From Paraburkholderia aspalathi (GTDB taxonomy: Bacteria > Pseudomonadota > Gammaproteobacteria > Burkholderiales > Burkholderiaceae): 64,000 nt of DNA. The translations under genes were made by a program, and so were the position numbers. Positions 48,669 to 58,249 of this stretch are shown piece by piece. Every line of letters starts with the position of its first letter. Position 1 is the first letter of the stretch. A model generated the notes under the pieces. That model had not been told where the DNA came from. It worked only from the letters and a program-made list of their open reading frames with translations, and ran no database searches. The stretch lies in contig NZ_FPBH01000031.1 of assembly GCF_900116445.1 (NCBI RefSeq), positions 60,295 to 124,294 on the forward strand. The letters are read 5' to 3'.

Positions 48669-51293
48669 CTATGCCGCCACTTTCAAATCCTCAATCGCCC
48701 GCTGCCTGACGCCCAGATCGTCCCAAAGCTCCGGATGGCACGTGAACACCAGAATCTGATGCCGCGTAGCCGCATCGATCAGCGCGCGCTTGATCGCATC
48801 GCGCCGCGTCGCGTCGGTATGCACGGCTGCGTCGTCGAGCATTAGCAAGGTGGGCCTACCCGACGCCTTCAATAGATCCGCATACGCGAGCCGCGTCAGA
48901 ATGCCGAGTTGCTCCCGTGTCCCGAAGCTCAACGCATCGAGCGTATCCGCGCGGCCATAACGATCTAGCGTCGCCGGACTCAGATCGTCGCCGAGCGCAA
49001 TTGTCGACTGCGGGAAAATCCGCTTCAAGTAGTGCCCGAGACGCTCGGTCAACGGCGCGCGCAGTTGCGCCACCGCCGCATCGCGTTCGTCGACAAGCAC
49101 TTCGTCGAGCAGACTCAAAGCGCTTGCCCGCAAGCTGAGTTCTTCCTTACGCCGCGTGGCCTGCTCGACTGAGGCGTTCACTGTTGCGAGACGCTCGCCG
49201 AGCCCGGACGCGCCGACTGTCTCAAGTTGACTGCGCAACTCAGCGATCCGCAATTGCCGCGTGTGCTGCTCGTTGCGCGCAAGTTCCGCCGACGCCCGAT
49301 AGCGCTTCGCTTCAGCGGCCGGGTCGTCGAGACGCGCAGCTTCCAACTCACGCTCGCGACCTTCGAGCTGTTTCTTCAACGCCTCGACCTGCACGCGCTG
49401 CTCGACGATTTTCGTCTGCCACTGCGCGCGGTTGCGGCGGAACGCTTCGTCAGCCAGTTGCGCTTCCTTGCGCTGGAGCTGCGCTGCAAGCGATTCCGTC
49501 GTGGCCGTAGCCGTCGACCGCTTTTCCGCCGCTTGCTCCAATGCTTTTCTGGCGGCTTCCAGCGCATCACGCGCGATGTCGGCGTTGCGGCGAGCCTCGT
49601 CGAGCGGTGGCGCGGCGGAGACATCGGGCAACGCCGCAAGCCGTCCGTTAGCCGTTTGCAATCGCGCATCCGCCGAAGCCAACGCTGCCCGCAGTGCGTC
49701 GATACCCTGCGGCGCATGCACCTCAAGAATCTTCGCCTGGCTTTTCTGCTGCGCGACCAGCGTCTTCCACTGCTCGAGCCTGGCCTCGGCCTCACCCAAC
49801 GACGCCACGCCCAGCGCCTGCAACAACTGCGCATGCTGGGCTTCGAGCGACGCCAACTCGGACAAGCGCGCCGACAGATCGGAAACGCCCGGAATCACCC
49901 GCAATTCGCCGAGTTCGCCAAGACCGATCAGTTTCTCCTCGTCGATCCGCAGCACGCCCTCGCCGCTTACCTTCGCATCACCGACTGTGATCGTCCCATT
50001 CAACCGGTATTCGATCCGCGTCATCGCCGCTTCGGTCCGCGCACGCAGCACTGTCAATTCCGCATCGAGCGATTGGAGCCGCTTCAATTGTGCTCCGTCG
50101 ATTTCGAGCGCGGCCGCTGCGCGCGTTGCTTCCAGTACGGCCTCGTTCGCCTCGCCGGCAGCCGCGATCGATGCTTCGAGCCGTTCGCTTTCTGTGCGGT
50201 GCAACGCAATCTGACTGCGCAAATCGCCCGCGGTCACCGCGGCGTTCGCCAGTTCGTACGCACGGTTGGCATCGGCAGACGCCTGCTCAAATTTCGCCAC
50301 GCTCGCCTGAGCCTGCGCATGCTCGTTCTGAACCGTCGAGACATTGGCTCGTGCGGCGTCGAGTTGCTGCCGCTCGCGTGCAACGGCGGTTTCGAGTTCA
50401 GTCGCCGCCTGTTCCTGTTGCAACGAAAGCGCTAACTCCGCGTCCTTCAATTGCAGCGATTGCGCCAAGCCCTGAAGACTCCGTTCGAGTTCGGCCGCGG
50501 CATCAGCGCGCTGTTGCGCCTGCACGGCCTTCTGCTCATGAAGCTCCCATGGGCGCTTGCGTTGCGCGTCGTCGAAGGCTTCCTGCTGCGTGGCAAGCCG
50601 CACGATGTTCTCGTCGAACTGCTGACGCTGCTGCTCCAGCTCGTCGCGCTCTTCGATCAGCGCTGCCAACGCCTGTTCGGCCTCAGCCAATGGCCCGGTG
50701 GACTTCTGCGTACGCGCCGTGAGCAGATGCCGGAGCTCGCGCTGCACCGCCGCAATCAGCGCATCCTCACCCGCCGATTCATGGCCGCCCGAGAGTTGCG
50801 ACAACGCATCGCGCAGATACTGCGCAGCATGTCCCGTGGAATCGCGAACCTCCTGCGTGCCGCCTTGTTGCACCCACAACAATCCGGGAACGCCGGCGTT
50901 CTCCGCCTTTAGCGGCCCACGCGCTGCACGCGAAAAACCGAGGAGCACGGCGAGCTTGTCTTCCGCTTCGTCCTCGCCGAACACCGTCTGACCGATCTTC
51001 AATTCGCAGCGCTGCCGGGTGACGAACTGCTTCGACAACCTGCACGCCGTGCCGTCCATATCGAACGTCACTTCAACCGAGGGCTGCCCGCTCGCCTTGC
51101 CCCACGGCAGGAGGTCTTTCAGATGCGAAGCCTTATAGCGTTCGAGGAACACGGCCCGCACGGCTTCGGCGATCGTGCTCTTGCCGGCCTCGTTCGGGCC
51201 GGTGAACAGATTGAGTCCGGGCTGCAGATCGTCGATAACGAGCCGTCCGGTGAACTGCTTGAACTCCTGAATCGCGATGCTTTCCAGCTTCAT
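48669..51293 (-). CDS. SbcC/YhaN-like AAA ATPase
   Basis: 874 residues. An ABC-type ATPase split by long coiled coils: Walker A in LFTGPNEAGKST (near 30-40), then coiled coil, then at the C-terminus the signature region ALSFGTREQLGIL (near 795), Walker B PTLLMLDDA (near 820) and the FTCHPE H-loop. The apex, where SbcC and Rad50 carry a CxxC zinc hook, instead has a small beta-rich insert (MTRIEYRLNGTITVG... GELRVIPG, about 422-465) with no cysteine pair. With the overlapping phosphoesterase gene upstream it should form an SbcCD-like DNA-end processing nuclease. E. coli SbcC is about 1048 residues, so this version is shorter. Confidence 0.88.
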   Translation of the reverse strand: MKLESIAIQEFKQFTGRLVIDDLQPGLNLFTGPNEAGKSTIAEAVRAVFLERYKASHLKDLLPWGKASGQPSVEVTFDMDGTACRLSKQFVTRQRCELKIGQTVFGEDEAEDKLAVLLGFSRAARGPLKAENAGVPGLLWVQQGGTQEVRDSTGHAAQYLRDALSQLSGGHESAGEDALIAAVQRELRHLLTARTQKSTGPLAEAEQALAALIEERDELEQQRQQFDENIVRLATQQEAFDDAQRKRPWELHEQKAVQAQQRADAAAELERSLQGLAQSLQLKDAELALSLQQEQAATELETAVARERQQLDAARANVSTVQNEHAQAQASVAKFEQASADANRAYELANAAVTAGDLRSQIALHRTESERLEASIAAAGEANEAVLEATRAAAALEIDGAQLKRLQSLDAELTVLRARTEAAMTRIEYRLNGTITVGDAKVSGEGVLRIDEEKLIGLGELGELRVIPGVSDLSARLSELASLEAQHAQLLQALGVASLGEAEARLEQWKTLVAQQKSQAKILEVHAPQGIDALRAALASADARLQTANGRLAALPDVSAAPPLDEARRNADIARDALEAARKALEQAAEKRSTATATTESLAAQLQRKEAQLADEAFRRNRAQWQTKIVEQRVQVEALKKQLEGRERELEAARLDDPAAEAKRYRASAELARNEQHTRQLRIAELRSQLETVGASGLGERLATVNASVEQATRRKEELSLRASALSLLDEVLVDERDAAVAQLRAPLTERLGHYLKRIFPQSTIALGDDLSPATLDRYGRADTLDALSFGTREQLGILTRLAYADLLKASGRPTLLMLDDAAVHTDATRRDAIKRALIDAATRHQILVFTCHPELWDDLGVRQRAIEDLKVAA

Positions 51294-52432
51294 GCGGACC
51301 TCGCTTCGCGCGGCAGTTCACGTTGAAAACGCGCCAGAAGCAATAACGCCTCGGCCGCGCGTTTGACCTGTTGCGGGTCGGACTGCGGGTCTTCCTGCAA
51401 GCCTCGCAGACGCGCCACCACCTTCGCGAGGTAGCCGCTCTGCGCGCCGAGTTCGGCGAGGTCGTCGGCGGTGGGCAGCACCTGCAGACCACTCAGATCG
51501 ACACGTAGCGCACGCACGCGCGCACGGGTTTCTTCCATCGCGACGTGAATCGCTTCGGCTTCGGCCAGTGCGGTCGAGCCGCTTACGGTCACGCGCAGCA
51601 CGTCGTGACTGCCTAACGCGCTGAGGCGCAGCTTGAGCGAATCGACGTCGGTCGGCACGGAGATCGTCTCTTCCCAACGATGCCATTGATATTTACCGAC
51701 CCGCACCGCTTCAACGACCGGCACGGCGCCTGGCTCAGTCAGCGTGACGTCGAGCATGAAGCCCGGATCATTGGCGCGGAAACGGTCCTGCTCGTGGGTA
51801 CCGGCATACCAGGTGCGTTCGTCGACGCGCAAATGACCGTGCCAGTCGCCAAGCGCGAGATAGTCCAGACGCGCACTCGCGGCACGCGTCGGCGCAATCG
51901 GGTTCGAAGAATCAATGCCCTCCTGCAGAATCCCGCTCACGCTGCCATGCGCGAGACCGATGCGGTGATAGCCGGGCGGCGTCTCCGTCGTGTCGAAGAA
52001 GCCAGTCGTGTCGTCGTAAGTGATGCGTTGCGTGAGCGGCGCGCAGAGCAACGCGCACTGGCAGGCATCGAGCGTCACCACGCCGGGTTCGAGCACGAGC
52101 TGTACGTTCGGCACCACGCAGTTCAGGCGTTGCGCACGGGTCCAGACGCTCTCGACCAGCGCCGCATCGTGATTGCCCGGCAACATGATCCACGGCCCCG
52201 AGAACGCCTGCAGCGCGCCGAATAAGCGGCGGATCACCGTGTCCGAGACGGTCTGCAGGTCGAATACGTCGCCGGCGACCAGCACGGCGTCGACCTTGCG
52301 CGCCGCCGCTTCCTCAGCGATCCGGCGCACGATCTCGAAGCGCGCTTCCGCGAGATGCGCGGCTTCGTCCGGCTCGAACTGGCCGAATTGCGTGCCTATC
52401 TGCCAGTCCGCGGTGTGCAGAAACCTGATCAC
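51290..52432 (-). CDS. SbcD/YhaO-like metallophosphoesterase nuclease
   Basis: 380 residues. The Mre11/SbcD order of motifs is seen: FLHTADWQIGTQFG (motif I, with Gln where DxH is usual), VLVAGDVFD (near 52-60), MLPGNHDAALVES (near 98), and LALGDWHGH (near 201). The C-terminal third is a capping and partner-binding region. It overlaps the SbcC-like gene by four bases (ATGA), so the two subunits are made together. The likely role is manganese-dependent nuclease in repair or foreign-DNA processing. It is divergent from the DUF445 gene. Confidence 0.88.
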   Translation of the reverse strand: MIRFLHTADWQIGTQFGQFEPDEAAHLAEARFEIVRRIAEEAAARKVDAVLVAGDVFDLQTVSDTVIRRLFGALQAFSGPWIMLPGNHDAALVESVWTRAQRLNCVVPNVQLVLEPGVVTLDACQCALLCAPLTQRITYDDTTGFFDTTETPPGYHRIGLAHGSVSGILQEGIDSSNPIAPTRAASARLDYLALGDWHGHLRVDERTWYAGTHEQDRFRANDPGFMLDVTLTEPGAVPVVEAVRVGKYQWHRWEETISVPTDVDSLKLRLSALGSHDVLRVTVSGSTALAEAEAIHVAMEETRARVRALRVDLSGLQVLPTADDLAELGAQSGYLAKVVARLRGLQEDPQSDPQQVKRAAEALLLLARFQRELPREARSA

Positions 52433-52626
52433 TGTGCCTCCATTCCGTTCAATTGCGTCGTCGCTCGATGTTCATTCGGCGCTCATGTTACCGCGCCTGC
52501 GGTCAAAAACTGTCCCAAGCCGGCTCCACACGGCCGGAACAGCGGCGCTACACTCCCGTTTCTGGACCAGCGTCCCGATCGCACCGCACCATTCCAATCG
52601 AATAAAACCTCGTTGCTCTGCTGCCG

Positions 52627-53907
52627 ATGAACAAAGAAACCGAATTGAAGAAGGCCAAGCGCACCCCGCTACTGCTGCTGGCGGCCGCAGCCTGCGTTTT
52701 CCTTGTGACAGCCTTCATGCCACGCGGCCTCTGGGTGGACGGCATCAAGGCGATAGCCGAGGCCGCCATGGTCGGCGCGCTCGCCGACTGGTTCGCTGTG
52801 GTCGCACTGTTTCGCCGCGTGCCGATCCCGATCGTCTCTGCGCACACGGCGATCATTCCGAAGAACAAGCACAAGATCGCCGACAACCTCGCGGTGTTCG
52901 TGCAGGACAAATTTCTGGACGTGCCGTCGCTGGTCGGACTGATCCAGAAACACGACCCGGCGCAAAGCATCACCGGCTGGCTGACGAAACCGGCCAATAC
53001 CGCGCGGCTGGGCGACTACGTGGTCAAACTGACGGGCGGCATTCTCGAACTGACCGACGACGTGCGCATCCAGGTCTTCATCAAGGACGCCTTACGCGAC
53101 GTGCTGGCCAAAGTCGATCTGTCGCAATCCATGGGCTCGATTCTCGACACGCTCACCAAGGACGGCCGTCATCAGGAACTGCTCGACGCCGGCATCGAAC
53201 AGGTCGTGACGCTGCTGCGCGAACCGCAGGCGCGCGAGTTTATCGCTGAGCGCATCGTCGAATGGGTGAAGAGCGAATATCCGAAGATGGAGATGATCCT
53301 GCCCTCGGCGTGGCTTGGGGAAAAAGGCGCCGAGGCGATCGCCAATGCGGTGAACCGGATGCTCGAGCAGATCAGTGAGAACCCTGCTCATCAGTTGCGC
53401 CAGAAATTCGACGACGCCGCCCAGAAACTGATCGTCAAACTCAAGACCGATCCGGCATTCCTGCAGAAAGGCGAGGAATTGAAGCGTTATCTGGTGGAAG
53501 GCGAAGCGCTCAGCACGTATGTGAAGGACATGTGGGGCGAATTGCGCGCATGGCTCAAACGCGATCTGCAAAGCAGCGATTCGGCCCTGCACGCCCGGGT
53601 GATGGCGATGGGCCAGTGGGTAGGCCGCGAACTGGCGCATGACCCCGCGCTGCGCCAGTCGCTGAACGACCATCTGGAAGAAGCGGCGCGCGCCATGGCG
53701 CCGGATTTTGCCCAGTTCCTCACGCGCCACATCAGCGATACAGTGAAAAACTGGGACGCACGCGACATGTCACGGCAAATCGAGTTGAACATCGGTAAGG
53801 ATTTGCAGTACATCCGCATCAACGGGACGATTGTGGGCGGCTTTATCGGCTTGCTACTGTATGCAAGCTCACAGCTGTTCGAGCTGTTGCGTTTGCACAT
53901 GGGCTAG
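52627..53907 (+). CDS. DUF445 membrane protein
   Basis: 426 residues. A hydrophobic N-terminal segment (TPLLLLAAAACVFLVTAFM, about 13-31) and the family opening GIKAIAEAAMVGALADWFAVVALFRRVP with AHTAIIPKNKHKIADNLAVFV are clear. A long helical middle and a C-terminal membrane segment (IRINGTIVGGFIGLLLYASSQLFELL) complete the DUF445 architecture. The family is widespread in Gram-negative bacteria, with no agreed function. The gene is 136 bases upstream of the AI-2E permease on the same strand. Confidence 0.9.
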   Translation: MNKETELKKAKRTPLLLLAAAACVFLVTAFMPRGLWVDGIKAIAEAAMVGALADWFAVVALFRRVPIPIVSAHTAIIPKNKHKIADNLAVFVQDKFLDVPSLVGLIQKHDPAQSITGWLTKPANTARLGDYVVKLTGGILELTDDVRIQVFIKDALRDVLAKVDLSQSMGSILDTLTKDGRHQELLDAGIEQVVTLLREPQAREFIAERIVEWVKSEYPKMEMILPSAWLGEKGAEAIANAVNRMLEQISENPAHQLRQKFDDAAQKLIVKLKTDPAFLQKGEELKRYLVEGEALSTYVKDMWGELRAWLKRDLQSSDSALHARVMAMGQWVGRELAHDPALRQSLNDHLEEAARAMAPDFAQFLTRHISDTVKNWDARDMSRQIELNIGKDLQYIRINGTIVGGFIGLLLYASSQLFELLRLHMG

Positions 53908-54043
53908 GGATACGGCCGCCGCACTACAAAGCGCCTACAATCCGGGCATATGAATTGCTCGGGCGCTTTAACCGATCGCCGCCGTTCCAGCCGCGCGAAC
54001 CCTCAGTAAAAACGTCAGCGCCACAACATCGAGAAGTGTGTCC

Positions 54044-55996
54044 ATGAAAATATCGTTACCGCCAACCGGGCGGCCGAACCGCGTATACCCTCCGGGCACA
54101 CCCAGTCTGCATGGGTTGGCCTCGGTCATTACCGGCGTCGTGGTGGTCTGCGCGCTGTACTTCGCCCGCGAGGTGCTGATTCCGATCACGCTCTCCGTGC
54201 TGCTCAGCTTTCTGCTCGCACCGCTGGTGCAGGCGCTGCGGCGCTTGCACATGGGCCAGTTGCCGTCGATCTTTATCGCGGTGCTGTTCGCCCTCGCCAC
54301 CCTGCTGGCAGTCGGCGGGCTGATCGGAGCACAACTGGTGCAACTGGCGGGCGATCTGCCGCAGTATCAGGCGGCGATCGAGCAAAAGATCGAGACAGTG
54401 CAGGAGAAAACCGTCGGCCGGGCCGATTCGCTGATGAGCCGTGCCGCCGCCACGCTGCAACGCGTCGCGCCGACCAAGCCGAGCCCGCCGCGCCTTACCG
54501 GACGTGCAGCGCGCAACGCACCCGCTGTGCCGACGCCCGTCGAAGTGCACGAGCCGTCGCCCACGCCGATGCAACTCGCTCAACGCGCGCTGTCACCCGC
54601 CATTGCGCCGATCGAGACCACCTTTATCGTGCTGGTCGTCACGATCTTCATCCTGCTGCAGCGCGAAGACCTGCGCGACCGTTTGATCAGTCTTTTCGGT
54701 TCGCGCGATCTGCACCGCACTACCACTGCGATTAACGACGCCGCCGGGAGGTTGAGCCGCTATTTTGTCGCGCAACTGGGCGTGAATCTCAGCGCGGGCG
54801 GGATCATTGCCATCGGGCTCGCGATCATCGGCGTGCCGGGTGCGCTGCTGTTCGGCGTGATTGCCGCGTTGCTGCGCTTCGTGCCGTACATCGGCATCTG
54901 GATCGCCGCGATTCTGGCGGTGTTTCTCGCTGCCGCCATCCAGCCGCAATGGACCATGGCGGTCTATACGCTGATTCTGTTTATCGTCGTCGATGTAGTA
55001 GCCGGGCAGATCGCCGAGCCGCTGCTGTACGGTCATCGCTCGGGGCTATCGCCGCTGGCCGTGGTCGTGGCGGCGATTTTCTGGAGCTGGTTGTGGGGGC
55101 CGATCGGCCTCGTGCTGTCCACGCCGCTCACGTTGTGCGTCGTCACACTGGGACGCTACGCGGATCGTCTGAACTTTCTCACGGTGCTGCTGGGCGACCA
55201 GCCTGCTCTCACGCCTGCGCAGAACTTCTATCAGCGGCTTCTGGCGGACGATCCGCATGAAGCCATCGTGCAGGCCGAGCGCCTGCTGCGCGAGATGTCG
55301 CTGATCGATTACTACGACAACGTTGCGCTGGAGGGCCTCAAGCTCGCGCGCAACGATGCGATGCGCGGGGTGTTGATGCCTGAGCAACTGGCGCGAATCA
55401 ATGACGCACTGGTCGATATCGTGGAAAACCTGGAAATTTCCGACGGCCTGCCGGACCGCCTGTCGCGCACGGAACCGGCTGACTCCGCTGGGGCAATCTC
55501 GGCATCGGCGACGGCTGACCTTTCGGATCGGCACGACAGCCACATTTCGGCCCATCCGGCGCTGCGCCATGAAACCGACAAGACGTCGGTGCTGTGCGTG
55601 CCTGGACGCGGCGCATTCGATGAGGTCACCGCCGCGATCGCCGTGCAATTGCTCGGACGCCAGGGTCTCGCCCCGATGATGGCCACGCACTCGGGCTATC
55701 GCAGCGCGCATGCCGACGAACCGAGCTTCAAGGACGCGCCGATCATCTGCATCATCTCGCTCGACGCGCCGGAATCGCCGCCGTATTTGCGCAACATGCT
55801 GCGGCGCACGCGGGAATGGCGGCCAAGGGCGACCTTGGTTGTGGGCGTGGGCGGCGCACCGGAAAGCGGGCCGGAGACGGGGGCGACCGGCGCTTCACAC
55901 GCGGCGCCGACGTTCCGCGCGATGATCGAGGAATGCACGGTGGGAGCGAGCGTCCAGCACTCGCGCCAGGCTTCGCATCTGGCCGGGGCCGATTAG
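54044..55996 (+). CDS. AI-2E/PerM-family permease with extra C-terminal domain
   Basis: 650 residues from the ATG at 54044 (the GTG at 54038 is an alternative). The membrane core (about 20-385) has the usual paired N-terminal helices, a long hydrophilic loop at about 100-180, and ETTFIVLVVTIFILLQREDLRDRLI with the C-terminal membrane bundle (GAIIAIGL to LSTPLTLCVVTLGRYADRL). Typical members stop near 350-400 residues; this one adds about 260. A helical linker leads to an alpha/beta Rossmann-like domain (about 515-620: TSVLCVPGRGAFDEVTAAIA, APIICIISLDAPE, ATLVVGVGG). The transported molecule is unknown; the AI-2 name is only a family label. Confidence 0.88.
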   Translation: MKISLPPTGRPNRVYPPGTPSLHGLASVITGVVVVCALYFAREVLIPITLSVLLSFLLAPLVQALRRLHMGQLPSIFIAVLFALATLLAVGGLIGAQLVQLAGDLPQYQAAIEQKIETVQEKTVGRADSLMSRAAATLQRVAPTKPSPPRLTGRAARNAPAVPTPVEVHEPSPTPMQLAQRALSPAIAPIETTFIVLVVTIFILLQREDLRDRLISLFGSRDLHRTTTAINDAAGRLSRYFVAQLGVNLSAGGIIAIGLAIIGVPGALLFGVIAALLRFVPYIGIWIAAILAVFLAAAIQPQWTMAVYTLILFIVVDVVAGQIAEPLLYGHRSGLSPLAVVVAAIFWSWLWGPIGLVLSTPLTLCVVTLGRYADRLNFLTVLLGDQPALTPAQNFYQRLLADDPHEAIVQAERLLREMSLIDYYDNVALEGLKLARNDAMRGVLMPEQLARINDALVDIVENLEISDGLPDRLSRTEPADSAGAISASATADLSDRHDSHISAHPALRHETDKTSVLCVPGRGAFDEVTAAIAVQLLGRQGLAPMMATHSGYRSAHADEPSFKDAPIICIISLDAPESPPYLRNMLRRTREWRPRATLVVGVGGAPESGPETGATGASHAAPTFRAMIEECTVGASVQHSRQASHLAGAD

Positions 55997-56035
55997 GCAA
56001 TTCCGCGCGGTCTGCATTGCATTGCAAGAATCAGA

Positions 56036-56073
56036 AGGGCCGCAGGGGGCGTGAGCGCCCTGCGGCCTTTTCT
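56036..56073 (+). terminator. Intrinsic terminator of the AI-2E permease gene
   Basis: A perfect ten-base stem GGCCGCAGGG (56038-56047) with CCCTGCGGCC (56058-56067), followed by TTTTCT. It lies about 40 bases past the stop, in the correct orientation. Confidence 0.85.
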
Positions 56074-56222
56074 ATCGCCGGAACGCCCAGTCCTTGTACC
56101 CAAAATGAGGACAGCCACGCGCTACCCCTCCTTCATACTTCACCAATCGATTCGCACCGCCTCCAGAGAGCACTCAAGCCGCGGCGGGCAATCCATCGGC
56201 AACGAAGATCCAGGAGACACGC

Positions 56223-57941
56223 ATGAGCCGCAGTTTCAAACCCTATCCGTTCACGCCGCGTTCCTATGCGGGCTTGGTGCCGCCGCTTGTCGACGGGTGC
56301 GACCCTCAGCGGCGCGCCGTAGCGATTGTCGGGGGCGGTCCGGTCGGCATGACGCTGGCGCTTGCGCTGGCTCGCCAGGGCGTACGCTCGGTGCTGATCG
56401 AAGCCGATGACGGTGTCTGCACCGGCAGTCGCGCGATCTGCATTTCACGCCGCAGCCTGGAGATTTTCAAACGCCTCGGCGCCGTGCACGGTTTCCTGAA
56501 AAAAGGCTTGCCGTGGACGGGCGGCCGCAGCTTCTACCGCGATGCCGAAGTGTTCCGCTTCGCCATGCATCAGGACGACGAGCAATCGCTGCCGCCGATG
56601 ATCAACATCGCGCAATACCAGATCGAACAGTTGCTGCTCGACAAAGTGGAACAGCATGCCGATCTGATCGATATCCGCTGGCAAACCCGCGTGACCGGTA
56701 TTGAACAACATACCGGCAACGGCGCAACTGGTGCAACGCTTGACCTCAGCACCGGCGACACCGCCTGGAAAATGCGCGCGGATTGGGTCGTCGCCTGCGA
56801 CGGCGGCCGCAGCACAATTCGCGAGGCGCTCGGCCTCAAGCTCACCGGCACCACGTACGAGGGGCGCTACGTGATTGTCGATATCGAACTGGAAAGCGAG
56901 CGCGCCACCGAACGTCTCGCCTATTTCGATCCGCCCTCCAATCCCGGCTCCACCGTGCTGGTGCACAAGCAGCCCGACAACGTCTGGCGCATCGACTACC
57001 AGCTTCGCGACGATGAAGATCCCGAGGCCGCGATCAAACCTGAAAACGTGATGCCGCGCGTGCAGAGCGTGCTGGACTCGATGGGCGAAACGGGCGAATG
57101 GTCGCCGATCTGGATTACGGTCTACAAGGCCAATGCGTTGACGCTCGAACGCTACCGTCACGGCTCGGTGCTGTTCGCGGGCGATGCCGCGCATCTCGTG
57201 CCGATTTTCGGCGTGCGTGGCGCGAACTCCGGCATCGACGACGCCGACAATCTCGGCTGGAAACTCGGTTGCGTCGTCAACGGCATTGCGTCGGACCGCC
57301 TGCTCGACAGCTACAGCGACGAGCGCGTGTTTGCGGCGCGTGAAAACCTGAGCTACGGTATGAAAAGCACCGAATTCATGGCGCCGCCCTCGTTCGCGTT
57401 CGACCTCATGCGCCAGGCCGTTCTGGGACTTGCCGCGCATCATCCGGCGGTGCGGCCACTGATCAATCCGCGGCAAACGCATGCGATTGCATATGCCCAA
57501 TCGCCGCTCAATTGGGTCGCAGCGGCTGCATCCGGCGCGTTCGCCAAGGGTCCGGCGCCAGGCACTGTACTACCGGAGTGCCGACTTCAACGCACGTGCG
57601 ACGGCGTACAGGTCGATATCCATCTCACCGATCTGCTTGGGCCATGCTTCACCACACTATGCTTCGGCGCGGACACGGCGCAAGACGAAGCGTGGCAGCA
57701 ATTGCCCCATGCGCTCGCCGAACACGGCATCCCGTTCAAGGCGATCACGCTGGTCAAAGGCGATGCACCGCGCGCCAACGTCCCGCACGTAGTCGATCCG
57801 GCGGGACGCTTGCATGAGATGCTCGATGCCACACCGGGCACCGTCTATCTGATCAGGCCGGACGGTCATGTGCTCGCCCGCTGGCGCAACGGCAACGCGA
57901 CGGATGTGCAAAGCGCCGTGACGGCCGGTCTGACGAATTGA
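56223..57941 (+). CDS. FAD-dependent monooxygenase (MhpA-like)
   Basis: 572 residues behind AGGAGACAC. The group A flavoprotein monooxygenase pattern is complete: the dinucleotide motif VAIVGGGPVGMTLALALARQG (near 36-56), the DG motif in WVVACDGGRSTIRE (near 189-202), and the GD motif LFAGDAAHLVPIFGVRGANSGIDDADNLGWKL (near 318-349), followed by a C-terminal thioredoxin-like domain. Relatives hydroxylate phenolic acids such as 3-(3-hydroxyphenyl)propionate. A DUF2783 gene follows after 19 bases. No ring-cleavage dioxygenase is adjacent, so the aromatic substrate is unproven. Confidence 0.9.
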   Translation: MSRSFKPYPFTPRSYAGLVPPLVDGCDPQRRAVAIVGGGPVGMTLALALARQGVRSVLIEADDGVCTGSRAICISRRSLEIFKRLGAVHGFLKKGLPWTGGRSFYRDAEVFRFAMHQDDEQSLPPMINIAQYQIEQLLLDKVEQHADLIDIRWQTRVTGIEQHTGNGATGATLDLSTGDTAWKMRADWVVACDGGRSTIREALGLKLTGTTYEGRYVIVDIELESERATERLAYFDPPSNPGSTVLVHKQPDNVWRIDYQLRDDEDPEAAIKPENVMPRVQSVLDSMGETGEWSPIWITVYKANALTLERYRHGSVLFAGDAAHLVPIFGVRGANSGIDDADNLGWKLGCVVNGIASDRLLDSYSDERVFAARENLSYGMKSTEFMAPPSFAFDLMRQAVLGLAAHHPAVRPLINPRQTHAIAYAQSPLNWVAAAASGAFAKGPAPGTVLPECRLQRTCDGVQVDIHLTDLLGPCFTTLCFGADTAQDEAWQQLPHALAEHGIPFKAITLVKGDAPRANVPHVVDPAGRLHEMLDATPGTVYLIRPDGHVLARWRNGNATDVQSAVTAGLTN

Positions 57942-57960
57942 CGCAAGAGGAACCCACACC

Positions 57961-58152
57961 ATGACCGATAGCGAACTCGACCTCGTCTACACGAAGCTCT
58001 GCAAGACACTGACCGCTGAAGGCGAAGCGCAAGCGCCCTTATATCTGGCCCGTCTTGCGCTACTGTGCATGACGGAACTCGGCGATACGCAGCGAGCACT
58101 GTCGTTGATCGAAGCGGCGAAGCTGCCGGCTTCTTCGGCCGTGACTGCGTGA
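57961..58152 (+). CDS. DUF2783 protein
   Basis: 63 residues (MTDSELDLVYTKLCKTLTAEGEAQAPLYLARLALLCMTELGDT...). The pattern matches DUF2783, a small helical protein repeatedly found directly downstream of MhpA-like flavin monooxygenases. The ATG is 19 bases after the monooxygenase stop with AAGAGGAA in between, so they form a two-gene operon ended by the terminator at 58195. It may be an accessory subunit; the mechanism is unknown. Confidence 0.88.
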   Translation: MTDSELDLVYTKLCKTLTAEGEAQAPLYLARLALLCMTELGDTQRALSLIEAAKLPASSAVTA

Positions 58153-58194
58153 TGCTGAAAGCCCTTTAAATAACGCGCGAAACATAAGACGGAA

Positions 58195-58231
58195 AAAACC
58201 GCCCCGTTGATCACATGGGGCGGCTTCTTTT
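58195..58231 (+). terminator. Intrinsic terminator of the monooxygenase operon
   Basis: CCGCCCC (58199-58205) pairs with GGGGCGG (58217-58223) through an 11-base loop, with flanking A and T residues extending the pairing and CTTCTTTTC following. Confidence 0.8.
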
Positions 58232-58249
58232 CGGAGGTCGTCGCAACCT

